From the NCBI RefSeq assembly GCF_003001955.1, contig NZ_PVNH01000003.1, positions 248,001-312,000 on the forward strand: a stretch of DNA of 64,000 nucleotides. The letters run 5' to 3'. The translations under genes were made by a program, and so were the position numbers. The notes below the pieces were generated by a model that saw only the letters and a list, made by a program, of their open reading frames with translations, searched no databases and was not told the origin of the DNA. Of the stretch, positions 53,035 to 64,000 are shown in pieces (within the stretch, counting starts at the first letter, position 1; each line of letters begins with the position of its first letter). The DNA is from Prauserella shujinwangii (GTDB taxonomy: Bacteria > Actinomycetota > Actinomycetes > Mycobacteriales > Pseudonocardiaceae).

Positions 53035-53322
53035 ATGCCTCGACGGAACCGGCCCCGGCGCGACGTGCCCAGGTCCGCCGGCCCCGCCGGGTGGGCACAG
53101 CCGGAGTCGGGACCGGACGGCGACTGGCTCGTGCGTTCCGTGCCGGGTTCCCAGGCGACCAAGCCGTACCGCTGCCCCGGCTGCGACCACGAGATCCGGC
53201 CCGGCGTGCCGCATGTCGTCGCGTGGCCCGCCGACGAGCTGGGTTCGGTGGCCGACCGGCGGCACTGGCACCGGCCGTGCTGGGAGGCGAGGACCCGGCG
53301 CGGACCGACGCGGCGCCGCTGA
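53035..53322 (+). CDS. Small conserved actinobacterial zinc-finger-like protein
   Basis: 95 residues, ATG start (MPRRNRPRRDVPRSAGPAGW). Basic N- and C-termini frame a likely zinc site: YRCPGCDHEIRPGVPHVVAW and RHWHRPCWEAR, giving CxxC, H and HxxC ligands. Such proteins are often labelled ATP/GTP-binding without support. A nucleic acid role is plausible. It converges with the acetyltransferase, two bases between stops. Confidence 0.8.
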   Translation: MPRRNRPRRDVPRSAGPAGWAQPESGPDGDWLVRSVPGSQATKPYRCPGCDHEIRPGVPHVVAWPADELGSVADRRHWHRPCWEARTRRGPTRRR

Positions 53323-53324
53323 GC

Positions 53325-53828
53325 TCACCCCCTCCGGTAGTAGGCGGCGGGAACGCCCTCGTAGAGGTCGTCCTTCCACTTCCGGAAGCCCAGCTTCTCC
53401 GCGACCCGCTGCGCCGGGGTGTTGCGGCTGTTGGTCACGATCACTACCGGGCGGCCGGGGATCTCCCGCTCGGCCCACTCGACGATCGGCAGCGCCATCT
53501 CCGGTGCGTAGCCCTTGCCCCACGCGCTCGGCCGGAAGCGGTAGTACAGGTTCAGCACGGGCTCGCCGTGGAGGTCCTTCACCTGCACCCCGCCGAGCCC
53601 GATGAGCTTGCCGGTCGCGATCTCGACCACCGCCACGTAGCCGAACCCGTGTTCGGCCCAGTGCCGCTGCCACAGGGAGAACAGCATGCGGGCGGCGCCG
53701 GGTGCCGGTGCCTCGTCGAACGGGTGTGCCGCCGGATCGGCCTGCACCTCCAGGACCGAGGGCAGGTCCGCCTCGCGGAACCGCCGCAGGATCAGCCGCC
53801 GGGTGCGGATCTCGGGGAGCACAGCCAC
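53325..53828 (-). CDS. GNAT acetyltransferase (RimJ/RimL-like)
   Basis: 167 residues, GTG start (MAVLPEIRTRRLILRRFREA). N-terminal TRRLILRRFREADLPSV is the RimJ/RimL opening, and the acetyl-CoA loop is RPSAWGKGYAPEMALPIVEW. A late RNTPAQRVAEKLGF completes the fold. Target unknown (a small amine or protein N-terminus). Confidence 0.9.
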   Translation of the reverse strand: MAVLPEIRTRRLILRRFREADLPSVLEVQADPAAHPFDEAPAPGAARMLFSLWQRHWAEHGFGYVAVVEIATGKLIGLGGVQVKDLHGEPVLNLYYRFRPSAWGKGYAPEMALPIVEWAEREIPGRPVVIVTNSRNTPAQRVAEKLGFRKWKDDLYEGVPAAYYRRG

Positions 53829-53906
53829 GGTCCGACGTTAACGCGAGGTCCCGACGAACGCCGCGCGAAGAACCCGCGCGAACGCCGCCGCCGCTAAGCT
53901 CCGTCC

Positions 53907-55421
53907 GTGCATACCGCGGGGGTCGGCGACAGACCCGGAACCTCCGCCGGGGCGCCGCTGCCCCGGTTCGCACTGGGGCCCGTCGCGCTGGTCGCCCTGG
54001 TGCAGTCCGCCGTGTTGACCCTGCTGTCCGGCCGGTACGGCTTCCATCGCGACGAGCTCTACTTCCTCGCGGCGGGCGACCGCCCGGCGTGGGGCTACGT
54101 CGACCAGCCCCCGCTCACCCCGCTGCTCGCCGAGGCGGCGACCGCGCTGTTCGGTGACACCCCGGGCGGGCTGCGCGTCCCGGCGACGCTGGCCGGGGCG
54201 GCGCTGGTGGTGGTGGCGGCGCTGGTGGCGCGGGAACTCGGCGGTGGCAGGACCGCTCAGCTGCTCGCCGCCGCGGCGACCGCGGCGTCCACGTTCGTCC
54301 TCGTGATCGCGCACATGGTCTCGACGACGACGTTCGACACCCTGCTGTGGGCGGTCCTCGGGCTGCTGACCCTGCGGCTGCTGCGGACCGGAGACGGTCG
54401 CTGGTGGGTGGCGATCGGGGCCGCCGCCGGAGTCGCCCTGGCCAACAAGTGGCTCGTGCTGTTGCTGCTCGGCGCGTTCGCCGTGGCGCTGCCGCTCGCG
54501 GGCCAGGCCAGGGCACTGCGCACCGGCTGGCTCCTCGCCGGGATCGGTGTGGCGGCGGCGCTGGCCACACCGCTCGTGGTGTGGCAGTTCGCGCACGACT
54601 TCCCGATGCTGACGGTCGCGGGCGGCATCAGTGAGGACGACGGAGCCGAGAACCGGATCTTGTTCGTCCCGATGCAGCTGGTGTACCTCTCGCCGGTGCT
54701 CGTCCCGGTGTGGCTGGCCGGGTTCGTCCGGCTGTGGCGCGACCCCGCGGTCCGCTGGGCACGGGTGCTGCCCGTCGCCTACCTGGTGCTGTGCGCGGCC
54801 TTGCTCGTGCTGGGCGGGAAGCCGTACTACGCGATCCCGTTGCTCGTGCTGCTGACGGCGGCCGGGGCGGAGCCGGTCGTGCGCTGGCTGACCGCGGGAC
54901 GGCGGGCCGCCCGCAGGGCCCTCGCGACCGGGCTCGCGGTCGTCTGCGTGGTCACCTCGGCGCTCGTCGCGCTGCCCGTGCTCCCGCCCCCGGCACTGGA
55001 CGGCCCGGTCCTCGCGATGAACAAGGAACAGGGCGAGCAGGTCGGCTGGCCGGAGCTGGCGCGGACCGTCGCGGCCGTGTGGGAGCGGGTCCCCGAGGCC
55101 GACCGCGCCACCTCGGTGATCTTCACCCGCAACTACGGGCAGGCGGGCGCGGTCGAGCGTTTCGGCCCGGCGTTCGGGTTGCCGGGGCCGTACTCGGGGC
55201 ACATGTCCTACGCGGACTGGGGACCTCCGCCCGACGAGCGCACCGGCTGGGTGCTGACCGTCGGACCCCCGCCCGCCGCCTTCACCGGGTGCGCCGTGGT
55301 CGCGGTACACGACAGCGGACTCGGCGTCGACAACGAGGAGCACGGCACGCCGATCGCGTTGTGCGAGGGCACCACGGCTTCGTGGTCGCGGATCTGGCCG
55401 GGGCTGCGCCACTTCTACTGA
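53907..55421 (+). CDS. Membrane glycosyltransferase of the PMT/ArnT (GT-C) type
   Basis: 504 residues, GTG start, about eleven membrane helices. The first outer loop has GRYGFHRDELYFLAAGDRPA then WGYVDQPPLTPLLAEA, the acidic catalytic loop of ArnT/PMT-type enzymes that use polyprenyl-phosphate sugars. The soluble C-terminal domain contains GPYSGHMSYADWG. Acceptor and sugar unknown; envelope glycosylation is likely. Single gene. Confidence 0.88.
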   Translation: MHTAGVGDRPGTSAGAPLPRFALGPVALVALVQSAVLTLLSGRYGFHRDELYFLAAGDRPAWGYVDQPPLTPLLAEAATALFGDTPGGLRVPATLAGAALVVVAALVARELGGGRTAQLLAAAATAASTFVLVIAHMVSTTTFDTLLWAVLGLLTLRLLRTGDGRWWVAIGAAAGVALANKWLVLLLLGAFAVALPLAGQARALRTGWLLAGIGVAAALATPLVVWQFAHDFPMLTVAGGISEDDGAENRILFVPMQLVYLSPVLVPVWLAGFVRLWRDPAVRWARVLPVAYLVLCAALLVLGGKPYYAIPLLVLLTAAGAEPVVRWLTAGRRAARRALATGLAVVCVVTSALVALPVLPPPALDGPVLAMNKEQGEQVGWPELARTVAAVWERVPEADRATSVIFTRNYGQAGAVERFGPAFGLPGPYSGHMSYADWGPPPDERTGWVLTVGPPPAAFTGCAVVAVHDSGLGVDNEEHGTPIALCEGTTASWSRIWPGLRHFY

Positions 55422-55452
55422 AGACTCCGGCGGCAGCCGCCAGAATGCGGGT

Positions 55453-56199
55453 ATGGATCGACTTTCCCTCGTGCTGCTGCACGCGTTTCCGGTGGACGCC
55501 CGGATGTGGAACGAGGTGCGGGAGCCGCTGGTCCAGCGCACCCGGCTGATCACGCCGGACCAGCGTGGCCTCGGCCGCACCGCCCTCCCGGAGACCGACC
55601 GCGAACCGAGCCTCGACGACGCCGCCCGGGACGTGCTGGCCCTGCTCGACAAGCTGGAGCTCGACCAGGTGATCCTCGGCGGCTGCTCCCTGGGCGGCTA
55701 CGTGACCCTCGCCGTGCTGCGGGCCGCGCCGGAACGGATCGGTGGCCTGGTGCTCATCGACACGAAGGCCACGGCCGACGGCGAGGAGGCCCGGCGGGCC
55801 CGGCTGGAGATGGCCGACCGGGCCGAGGCCGAGGGCATCTCCGGCTGGCTGGCCGACGCGATGCTGCCGAAGGTGCTCGGCGAGACCACGCGGCGGACGA
55901 AGACCGACCTCGCGGACCAGATCAGGGAGCTCGTGGAGGCACAGCCCGCTGCGGGGGTCGCCTGGGCACAGCGGGCGATGGCGGCCAGGCCGGACGCGAC
56001 GGACGTGGTCCGCGAGGCGCACGTGCCCGCGCTCGTCGTGGTCGGCGAGGAGGACACCGTGACCCCACCGGAGGCCGCCCGCGAGCTGGCCGGCGCGCTG
56101 CCCGACGCGACGCTCACCGTGCTGCCCGGGGTGGGGCACCTCACGCCGCTGGAGGACCCGGACGGGGTCGCGAAGGCGATCCTCGACTGGCTGCCCTGA
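55453..56199 (+). CDS. Alpha/beta-hydrolase
   Basis: 248 residues, ATG start. HAFPVDARMWNEV near the N-terminus (oxyanion region), nucleophile elbow GGCSLGGYVTLAV, acid in VVGEEDTVTPPEAA and the catalytic His in LPGVGHLTPLEDPDGV. The CSLGG elbow and the overall pattern resemble 3-oxoadipate enol-lactonase-like hydrolases, but substrate is not certain. It converges with a serine hydrolase across a repeat array. Confidence 0.9.
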   Translation: MDRLSLVLLHAFPVDARMWNEVREPLVQRTRLITPDQRGLGRTALPETDREPSLDDAARDVLALLDKLELDQVILGGCSLGGYVTLAVLRAAPERIGGLVLIDTKATADGEEARRARLEMADRAEAEGISGWLADAMLPKVLGETTRRTKTDLADQIRELVEAQPAAGVAWAQRAMAARPDATDVVREAHVPALVVVGEEDTVTPPEAARELAGALPDATLTVLPGVGHLTPLEDPDGVAKAILDWLP

Positions 56200-56212
56200 C
56201 CCCGCCGTCCGG

Positions 56213-56357
56213 CAGTGAAGGTGGCCTTCACTGCACCCGGGCGCGCTGTGGGGTGCGTCGTGCGTCTCCAAGGCCACCTTAGGTGCGTTGGGTGCGGTCA
56301 AGGCCACCTTGGTTGCGTTGGACGCACGCAGGGTGGCCTTCACTGCGTCCAGGGCGG
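56213..56357. repeat. Intergenic array of AAGGTGGCCTT-type words, partly 30-nt periodic
   Basis: Four copies of the word AAGGTGGCCTT or its complement. The first lies at 56218, inside the small palindrome GCAGTGAAGGTGGCCTTCAC TGC. The next three start CAAGGCCACCTT at 56269 and 56299 and CAGGGTGGCCTT at 56329, exactly 30 bases apart; units 1 and 2 match over most of their 30 bases, unit 3 is the inverted word. It fills the space between two convergent genes. It is spacerless, so not a CRISPR array. Confidence 0.7.
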
Positions 56358-57437
56358 TCACAGGCAGGGGTGCAGTGCCTCGACCAGCGTGTCGACCCGC
56401 TCGAAACCGGCGAGCCTGCGGGTCACGTACCCGAGCGTGTAGCCGCGTGCCGGGTCCGCGTAGCCGACGCTGCCCCCGATGCCGCCCATGCCCCAGGTGC
56501 CGTCGTCGTCGAGCTGCATCCCGAGCGTCCACCGCACGGGGCGGTCCAGCAGCAGGTCGTGGCCCTCGTACTGGGTTCGCACCGCCTCGTCGGTGAGCTC
56601 CGCGCCGAGCAGGCGGCCGCCGAGCAGCGCCGCGTACAGCCCGGCGAGCCCACTCGCGCTCGCGTGCAGGTTCACGGCGGGCACCTCGGCCCGGCGCCAC
56701 CACGACGTGCCGAGCACGGCGGGGTCCAGCCAGCCCGCCGGGTTGCCGAGCGCGGCGGCGCGCAGTGACCCCGGCCGTCCGATCACCTCGCGGGCCCAGC
56801 CGGGGTCGCGGAACTCCGGGTCCGCACACCGGGTGCGCGCCCGGGCGGGGAGGCCGAAGCCGAGGTCCAACCCGAGAGGCCCGGCGATCTCCGCGGCCAG
56901 GAACGCGCCGGGCGTGCGGCCGGAGATTCGCCGCACCAGCTCGCCGACCAGGTGCCCGTAGGTCAGCGCGTGCTCCGCGGCGGCCGTGCCCGGCGCCCAC
57001 TCCGGCGTGGCGGCCGCCAGATCCCCGGTGAGCAACCCCCAGTCGGCGAACGCGCGGGCGGGCCGCTCCACCGGGAAGGCGGGCAGCCCGGCCGTGTGGC
57101 TCAGCACGTGTCGGACGGACACGCCCTCGCCGGTGAACCCCGGCCAGTGCCGCGACACCGGGTCGTCCAGCGCCACGAGCCCCCGCTCGACCAGCGTGAG
57201 CAGGCACAGCGCGGCCACCGGCTTGCCCACCGAGAAGACGTTGACCAGCGTGTCCGGCCGCCACACGGCGGTGCGCGCGTGGTCGGTCCAGCCGCCGTGC
57301 AGAGCCACCACCGGACGGCCGTCGAGGAGCACCGTCAGCGCCCCACCGGTCTCGGCCCCGCTCGCCAGCAGCCCGGCGAACGCCTCGCGCACGGGCTCGA
57401 AGCCCGCCGCCACCCGCCCGCCGAGGGGAACCGTCAT
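56358..57437 (-). CDS. Serine hydrolase of the class C beta-lactamase/esterase family
   Basis: 359 residues, ATG start (MTVPLGGRVAAGFEPVREAF). The Ser-x-x-Lys motif is NVFSVGKPVAALCL and a tyrosine motif is seen in EHALTYGHLVGELV; HVLSHTAGLPAFP is characteristic of the family, which includes EstB-type esterases and D-aminopeptidases. No signal peptide, so cytoplasmic and probably an esterase rather than an antibiotic-resistance enzyme. Confidence 0.9.
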   Translation of the reverse strand: MTVPLGGRVAAGFEPVREAFAGLLASGAETGGALTVLLDGRPVVALHGGWTDHARTAVWRPDTLVNVFSVGKPVAALCLLTLVERGLVALDDPVSRHWPGFTGEGVSVRHVLSHTAGLPAFPVERPARAFADWGLLTGDLAAATPEWAPGTAAAEHALTYGHLVGELVRRISGRTPGAFLAAEIAGPLGLDLGFGLPARARTRCADPEFRDPGWAREVIGRPGSLRAAALGNPAGWLDPAVLGTSWWRRAEVPAVNLHASASGLAGLYAALLGGRLLGAELTDEAVRTQYEGHDLLLDRPVRWTLGMQLDDDGTWGMGGIGGSVGYADPARGYTLGYVTRRLAGFERVDTLVEALHPCL

Positions 57438-57446
57438 GGCGGCAGC

Positions 57447-58310
57447 CTAGGGACCTGGGTCGCGTCCCGCCGCCAGATATCCGCTCAGCGCGGACCGGGC
57501 TCCGGCCGCCTCGCCGGGGAACCGGCGGGCCACCACGAACCGCCAGCAGATCCCGAACAGCCGCCGCAGCCGCACGTACGGCGCCAGCTCGGCCGGGTCG
57601 GGCGCACCGGGGTAGGCGGCGAGCGCGGCCGCGCCGTCCAGCCGCGCGGTTCCCCACAGCACCGCGAGGTCCCAGGCGACCGGACCGCGCCAGGTGTCCT
57701 CGAGGTCGATCCACCGCCAGCCCGCCTCGGTCGCCAGCAGGTTCGCCGGGTGCGCGTCCCCGTGCAGGGGCCTGCGCTCGCCCGCCCCGGCCACCGTCTC
57801 CGCCAGCGCGGTCAGCTGCGCCCTGAGCACCGCGACGGTCTCCCCCAGGTCGTCGGCCAGCAGGTCCAGCATCCGCCGCAGTTCGGCCACCGGCCCCTCG
57901 GCGGGCAGCGCGCCGGGGTAGTCACGCAGGGCCTCGTGCAGCTCGGCCAGCGAGCGGCCCACCGTCGCGGGGCTGGGCAGCCGGCCGGGGTCGTGACGAA
58001 CGTAACGCCAGAACGTCACCGGTAGGCCGCTGACCAGGTGCGGGCCGGGCGGCGGGTCGGTGCTCGGCGGCACGACCGGCGCGCCGCGGTCCGCGAGGTG
58101 GCGGGCCAGCCGCACCTCCCGGTCCAGCCACGCGGCGGGATCGGCGCGCAGCAGGCGCGTGGTCGCGGGCACCCTCGCCACCACCGGCCCCAGCCCCACC
58201 AGCACGTTCGACCCCGTGGCGAGCACGGACGGCGCGTCCGTGGGCAGTCCGTGCGCACGCCCGGTGGCGACCGCGGCGGAGAGCGCGGCGGTGACGAACG
58301 AGTCGGTCAC
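57447..58310 (-). CDS. Aminoglycoside phosphotransferase-fold kinase
   Basis: 287 residues from a GTG at 58310 (VTDSFVTAALSAAVATGRAH). Protein-kinase-like APH fold: the catalytic loop is RRPLHGDAHPANLLATEAGW (HGDxHxxN) and the metal-binding Asp is in RWIDLEDTWRGPVAWDLAVL. This family phosphorylates varied small molecules (choline, sugars, antibiotics); nothing here proves resistance. Nine bases separate it from the next gene, so the two form a pair. Confidence 0.87.
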   Translation of the reverse strand: MTDSFVTAALSAAVATGRAHGLPTDAPSVLATGSNVLVGLGPVVARVPATTRLLRADPAAWLDREVRLARHLADRGAPVVPPSTDPPPGPHLVSGLPVTFWRYVRHDPGRLPSPATVGRSLAELHEALRDYPGALPAEGPVAELRRMLDLLADDLGETVAVLRAQLTALAETVAGAGERRPLHGDAHPANLLATEAGWRWIDLEDTWRGPVAWDLAVLWGTARLDGAAALAAYPGAPDPAELAPYVRLRRLFGICWRFVVARRFPGEAAGARSALSGYLAAGRDPGP

Positions 58311-58431
58311 CGTGTGATCTTCCCAGCCGGTGCGCAGCGTCCGGAAAGGCCCGGGATACGATCCCTCCAGCCGACGCGGGTCCATGCCCGTGCCGGAGAC
58401 GTCATCACGGTGTTGAGTGCAGGAGGCAGGA

Positions 58432-62299
<3,868 letters not shown>

Positions 62300-62317
62300 G
62301 AGTGTTATGATGCGTCC

Positions 62318-62569
62318 GTGCGCACGACCGTCAACATCGACGACAACCTGCTCAAGGAGGCGAGGCGGCTCGCCGTGAGCACCGGCCGCCCACTCGGCGA
62401 GGTCGTCAACGACGCGCTGCGCGTTCTGCTCGCGCGGGTCGAGCACAACCGCGGGCACGGTACGGACTTCCGGTTGCCCACCGGAGGGCAGGGCGGCCTG
62501 CGGCCGGGTGTGGACCTCGAGAACAAGGACCTGATGGCCGAGGTCCTCGGGGACAACGAGGCCCGCTAG
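62318..62569 (+). CDS. vapB: VapB-family antitoxin
   Basis: 83 residues, GTG start (MRTTVNIDDNLLKEARRLAV). An N-terminal ribbon-helix-helix DNA-binding domain (TTVNIDDNLLKEARRLAVST) and a charged C-terminal tail (GVDLENKDLMAEVLGDNEAR) that would wrap the toxin. It is followed by the PIN toxin with a one-base overlap and represses its own promoter. Confidence 0.9.
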   Translation: MRTTVNIDDNLLKEARRLAVSTGRPLGEVVNDALRVLLARVEHNRGHGTDFRLPTGGQGGLRPGVDLENKDLMAEVLGDNEAR

Positions 62570-63003
62570 TGCGGATCTTCGACGTCAACGTGTTCGTGTA
62601 CGCGTTCCGCGAGGATCTTCCGCGGCACGGCGAGTACCGGCCGTGGGTGGAGAGCAGGCTGGCCGGTGCCGAGCCGGTGGGCGTCAGCGAGTTCGTGCTG
62701 TCCGGCTTCCTCCGGGTCGTGACCAATCACCGGGTCTTCCGCGAGCCGACCACGCCCGAGGATGCCCTCGCCTTCTGTGCCGCTGTCCGGCACGCGCCCG
62801 CCGCCGTTCCGGTGCGGGCCGGAGACCGGCACTGGATGGTCTTCGAAGAGCTCTGCCGGACCGTCGCCGCGAAGGGCAACACCGTGGCCGACGTCTACCA
62901 TGCGGCGCTGGCCATCGAGCACGGCGCGACCTGGGTCAGCGCGGACCGGGACTTCGCGAAGTTCCCGGGACTGAGCTGGGAGCTGCCGCCGGTGCCCGCC
63001 TGA
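62569..63003 (+). CDS. vapC: VapC-family PIN-domain ribonuclease toxin
   Basis: 144 residues, GTG start overlapping vapB. PIN acidic residues: Asp in MRIFDVNVFVYAF, Glu in GVSEFVLSGFLR, Asp in GNTVADVYHAALAIEHGAT and Asp in WVSADRDFAKFPGL, a complete active site that cleaves RNA with magnesium. Member of the toxin branch with the NVFVYA opening. Together with vapB a type II toxin-antitoxin pair. Confidence 0.92.
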   Translation: MRIFDVNVFVYAFREDLPRHGEYRPWVESRLAGAEPVGVSEFVLSGFLRVVTNHRVFREPTTPEDALAFCAAVRHAPAAVPVRAGDRHWMVFEELCRTVAAKGNTVADVYHAALAIEHGATWVSADRDFAKFPGLSWELPPVPA

Positions 63004-63007
63004 GGGG

Positions 63008-63352
63008 TCAGGCCGACTCGCCCGCCTTCCACACCACGTAGGCCTCGTCGGCGTCGGTGGTCATCGCCTCCACGAACTTGTCGTGGTCGAAGCCGGGCAG
63101 GGCCTGCAGGCGCTCTATCAACGCGTTCGCGGCCGGGTCGCCGCTCGGCACGGCCGTGCCGGTGCCGTCGGCGGCGGCCAGCATGAGGAACACGTCCTCG
63201 TTCCACGGACCCTCGGGGATCACCCGCACGACCACGGCGGACAGGTCCGCCCAGTCGACCGACTCCTCGCTACCGTCGGCCAGCTGCCTTCGCACGCCCG
63301 TGTCGTCGACGCGCACCGAGCGGGACTGTGCGGTGGCTGAATCCTGGGACAA
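63008..63352 (-). CDS. Small conserved hypothetical protein
   Basis: 114 residues, taken from a TTG at 63352 (MSQDSATAQSRSVRVDDTGV) 7 bases after GGGAGA; a TTG three bases earlier is also possible. Mixed alpha/beta with VRRQLADGSEESVDWADLSA and GPWNEDVFLMLAAADGTG. It resembles small actinobacterial proteins of unknown function. Four bases separate its stop from that of vapC (convergent). Confidence 0.7.
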   Translation of the reverse strand: MSQDSATAQSRSVRVDDTGVRRQLADGSEESVDWADLSAVVVRVIPEGPWNEDVFLMLAAADGTGTAVPSGDPAANALIERLQALPGFDHDKFVEAMTTDADEAYVVWKAGESA

Positions 63353-63408
63353 CAACTTCTCCCTCGGTGTTCGGCTTCCGTTCACCGTAGTGCCTCGGGT
63401 CACCGGGC

Positions 63409-64000
63409 TCAGGTGGGGGCGGCCGCGTCGAGCCTGCGCAACGCGTCCCGCGCGACCTGCGGGTCGGACGTCGGCCAGAACGGCGGCAACGAGGCCCGCA
63501 GGAAGCCGCCGTACCGGGCGGTCGCCAGCCGGGAGTCGAGGACGGCCACCACACCCCGGTCGGTGATCGAGCGGTGCAGCCTGCCCGTGCCCTGGGCGAG
63601 CAGCAGCGCGGCGTGTGTCGCGGCCACGGTCAGGAACCCGTTGCCCCCGCGAGCCTCGACCGCACGCTGCCGCGCGGACGCCACCGGATCGTCCGGGCGC
63701 GGGAACGGCAGCCGGTCCACCAGCACCAGCTGCAGCGACGGGCCCGGCACGTCCACGCCCTGCCACAGCGACAGGGTGCCGAACAGGCAGGTGCGCGGAT
63801 CCTCGGCGAACTTGCGGACGAGCAGGGCCGTGGCGTCCTCGCCCTGGCAGAGGATCGGGTGCTCCACGCGGTCGCGCAGCGCCTCGGTGGCCTGCTTGGC
63901 CGCCCGCATCGAGGAGAACAGGCCGAGCGCCCGCCCGCCCGCGGCCCCGATCAGCTCGGCGATCTCGTCGAGCGTGGCCTCGCCGAGGCCGTCCCGGCCG
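63409..64000 (-). CDS. DinG-like ATP-dependent helicase, C-terminal part
   Basis: The open frame enters from the right edge (TLDEIAELIGAAGGRALGLF) and ends at 63409. It carries the late motifs of XPD/DinG superfamily 2 helicases: ALGLFSSMRAAKQATEAL (motif IV region), LFGTLSLWQGVDVPGPSLQL (motif V) and AQGTGRLHRSITDRGVVAVL (motif VI Arg finger). The ATPase head lies outside the window. Role in DNA repair, unwinding from 5' to 3', is known for the family. Confidence 0.88.
   Translation of the reverse strand, partial: GRDGLGEATLDEIAELIGAAGGRALGLFSSMRAAKQATEALRDRVEHPILCQGEDATALLVRKFAEDPRTCLFGTLSLWQGVDVPGPSLQLVLVDRLPFPRPDDPVASARQRAVEARGGNGFLTVAATHAALLLAQGTGRLHRSITDRGVVAVLDSRLATARYGGFLRASLPPFWPTSDPQVARDALRRLDAAAPT

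Noticed and set aside
56213-56358. Possible CRISPR array (30-base periodicity)
   Set aside because: The whole period is repeated with no unique spacers, the words invert, and no cas gene is present.
56358-57437. Beta-lactamase conferring resistance
   Set aside because: It has the SxxK motif but no signal peptide, and resembles EstB-type esterases.
55282-57714. An 810-codon minus-strand frame spanning two hydrolase genes
   Set aside because: It crosses real genes on both strands and an intergenic repeat array without any family match.
57447-58310. Aminoglycoside resistance gene
   Set aside because: Only the general APH kinase fold is seen; the family phosphorylates many metabolites and no resistance context is present.

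Overview
This window is high-GC actinobacterial chromosome, most like a Pseudonocardiales genome (Amycolatopsis/Saccharomonospora group). That is an inference from gene content, GTG-rich starts and gene order; no search was run. The backbone argS-lysA-hom-thrC-thrB-rho-rpmE-prfA-prmC-sua5-wecA-like-atpI-like-atpBEFHAGDC-DUF2550-pduO-murA-nucS follows the order known from Mycobacterium tuberculosis (Rv1292 to Rv1321 region), with extra genes inserted. ctaD-serB and a DinG-type helicase lie at the right end.

Layout. (1) 1-5.3 kb is an accessory region. It holds a second arginyl-tRNA synthetase (cut by the window edge), a polymorphic-toxin locus of the type VII/WXG100 kind with two paralogous putative immunity genes, an orphan toxin tail, a broken IS481-like transposase tail, and a decayed DUF5753/DUF397 regulator. 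A tRNA-Arg(CCG) gene closes the region. (2) 5.4-9.6 kb: an FAD oxidoreductase, a CDF metal exporter behind a DtxR/IdeR/MntR-like palindrome, and DUF305 and DUF3105 membrane proteins. (3) 9.7-24.4 kb: argS, the lysine/threonine operon, rho, L31, RF1, PrmC, Sua5 and a WecA-like lipid-carrier transferase. (4) 24.7-31.8 kb: the complete F1Fo ATP synthase operon. (5) 31.8-43.9 kb: DUF2550, cobalamin adenosyltransferase, MurA (Asp117 form), a secreted trypsin-like protease, a LysE exporter, MeaA-type ethylmalonyl-CoA mutase, a scattered Ehu ectoine ABC transporter, an ECHDC3-like crotonase, a NUDIX hydrolase and NucS. (6) 44-58.3 kb: a sodium:solute symporter with a small partner, a lipoprotein, PTS-type dihydroxyacetone kinase (dhaKLM), a tandem 3-hydroxyacyl-CoA dehydrogenase, a zinc-ribbon protein, phosphodiesterase and glycosyltransferase genes, hydrolases and a kinase-fold protein. 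(7) 58.4-64 kb: cytochrome oxidase subunit I, SerB, a Pth2-like protein, a VapBC-like pair, a small unknown protein and the end of a DinG-like helicase.

The least explained material is the toxin/immunity patchwork at 1.4-4.6 kb and a set of large palindromic or 30-nt-periodic intergenic elements. These sit mostly where genes converge. One family (three copies) shares a CGTGAGTG...TTCT...CACTCACG core and twice includes the stop codon of the upstream gene. A 30-nt direct repeat is also translated as the N-terminus of the Pth2-like protein, and a palindrome-bearing segment appears to be inserted in frame within the cobalamin adenosyltransferase.
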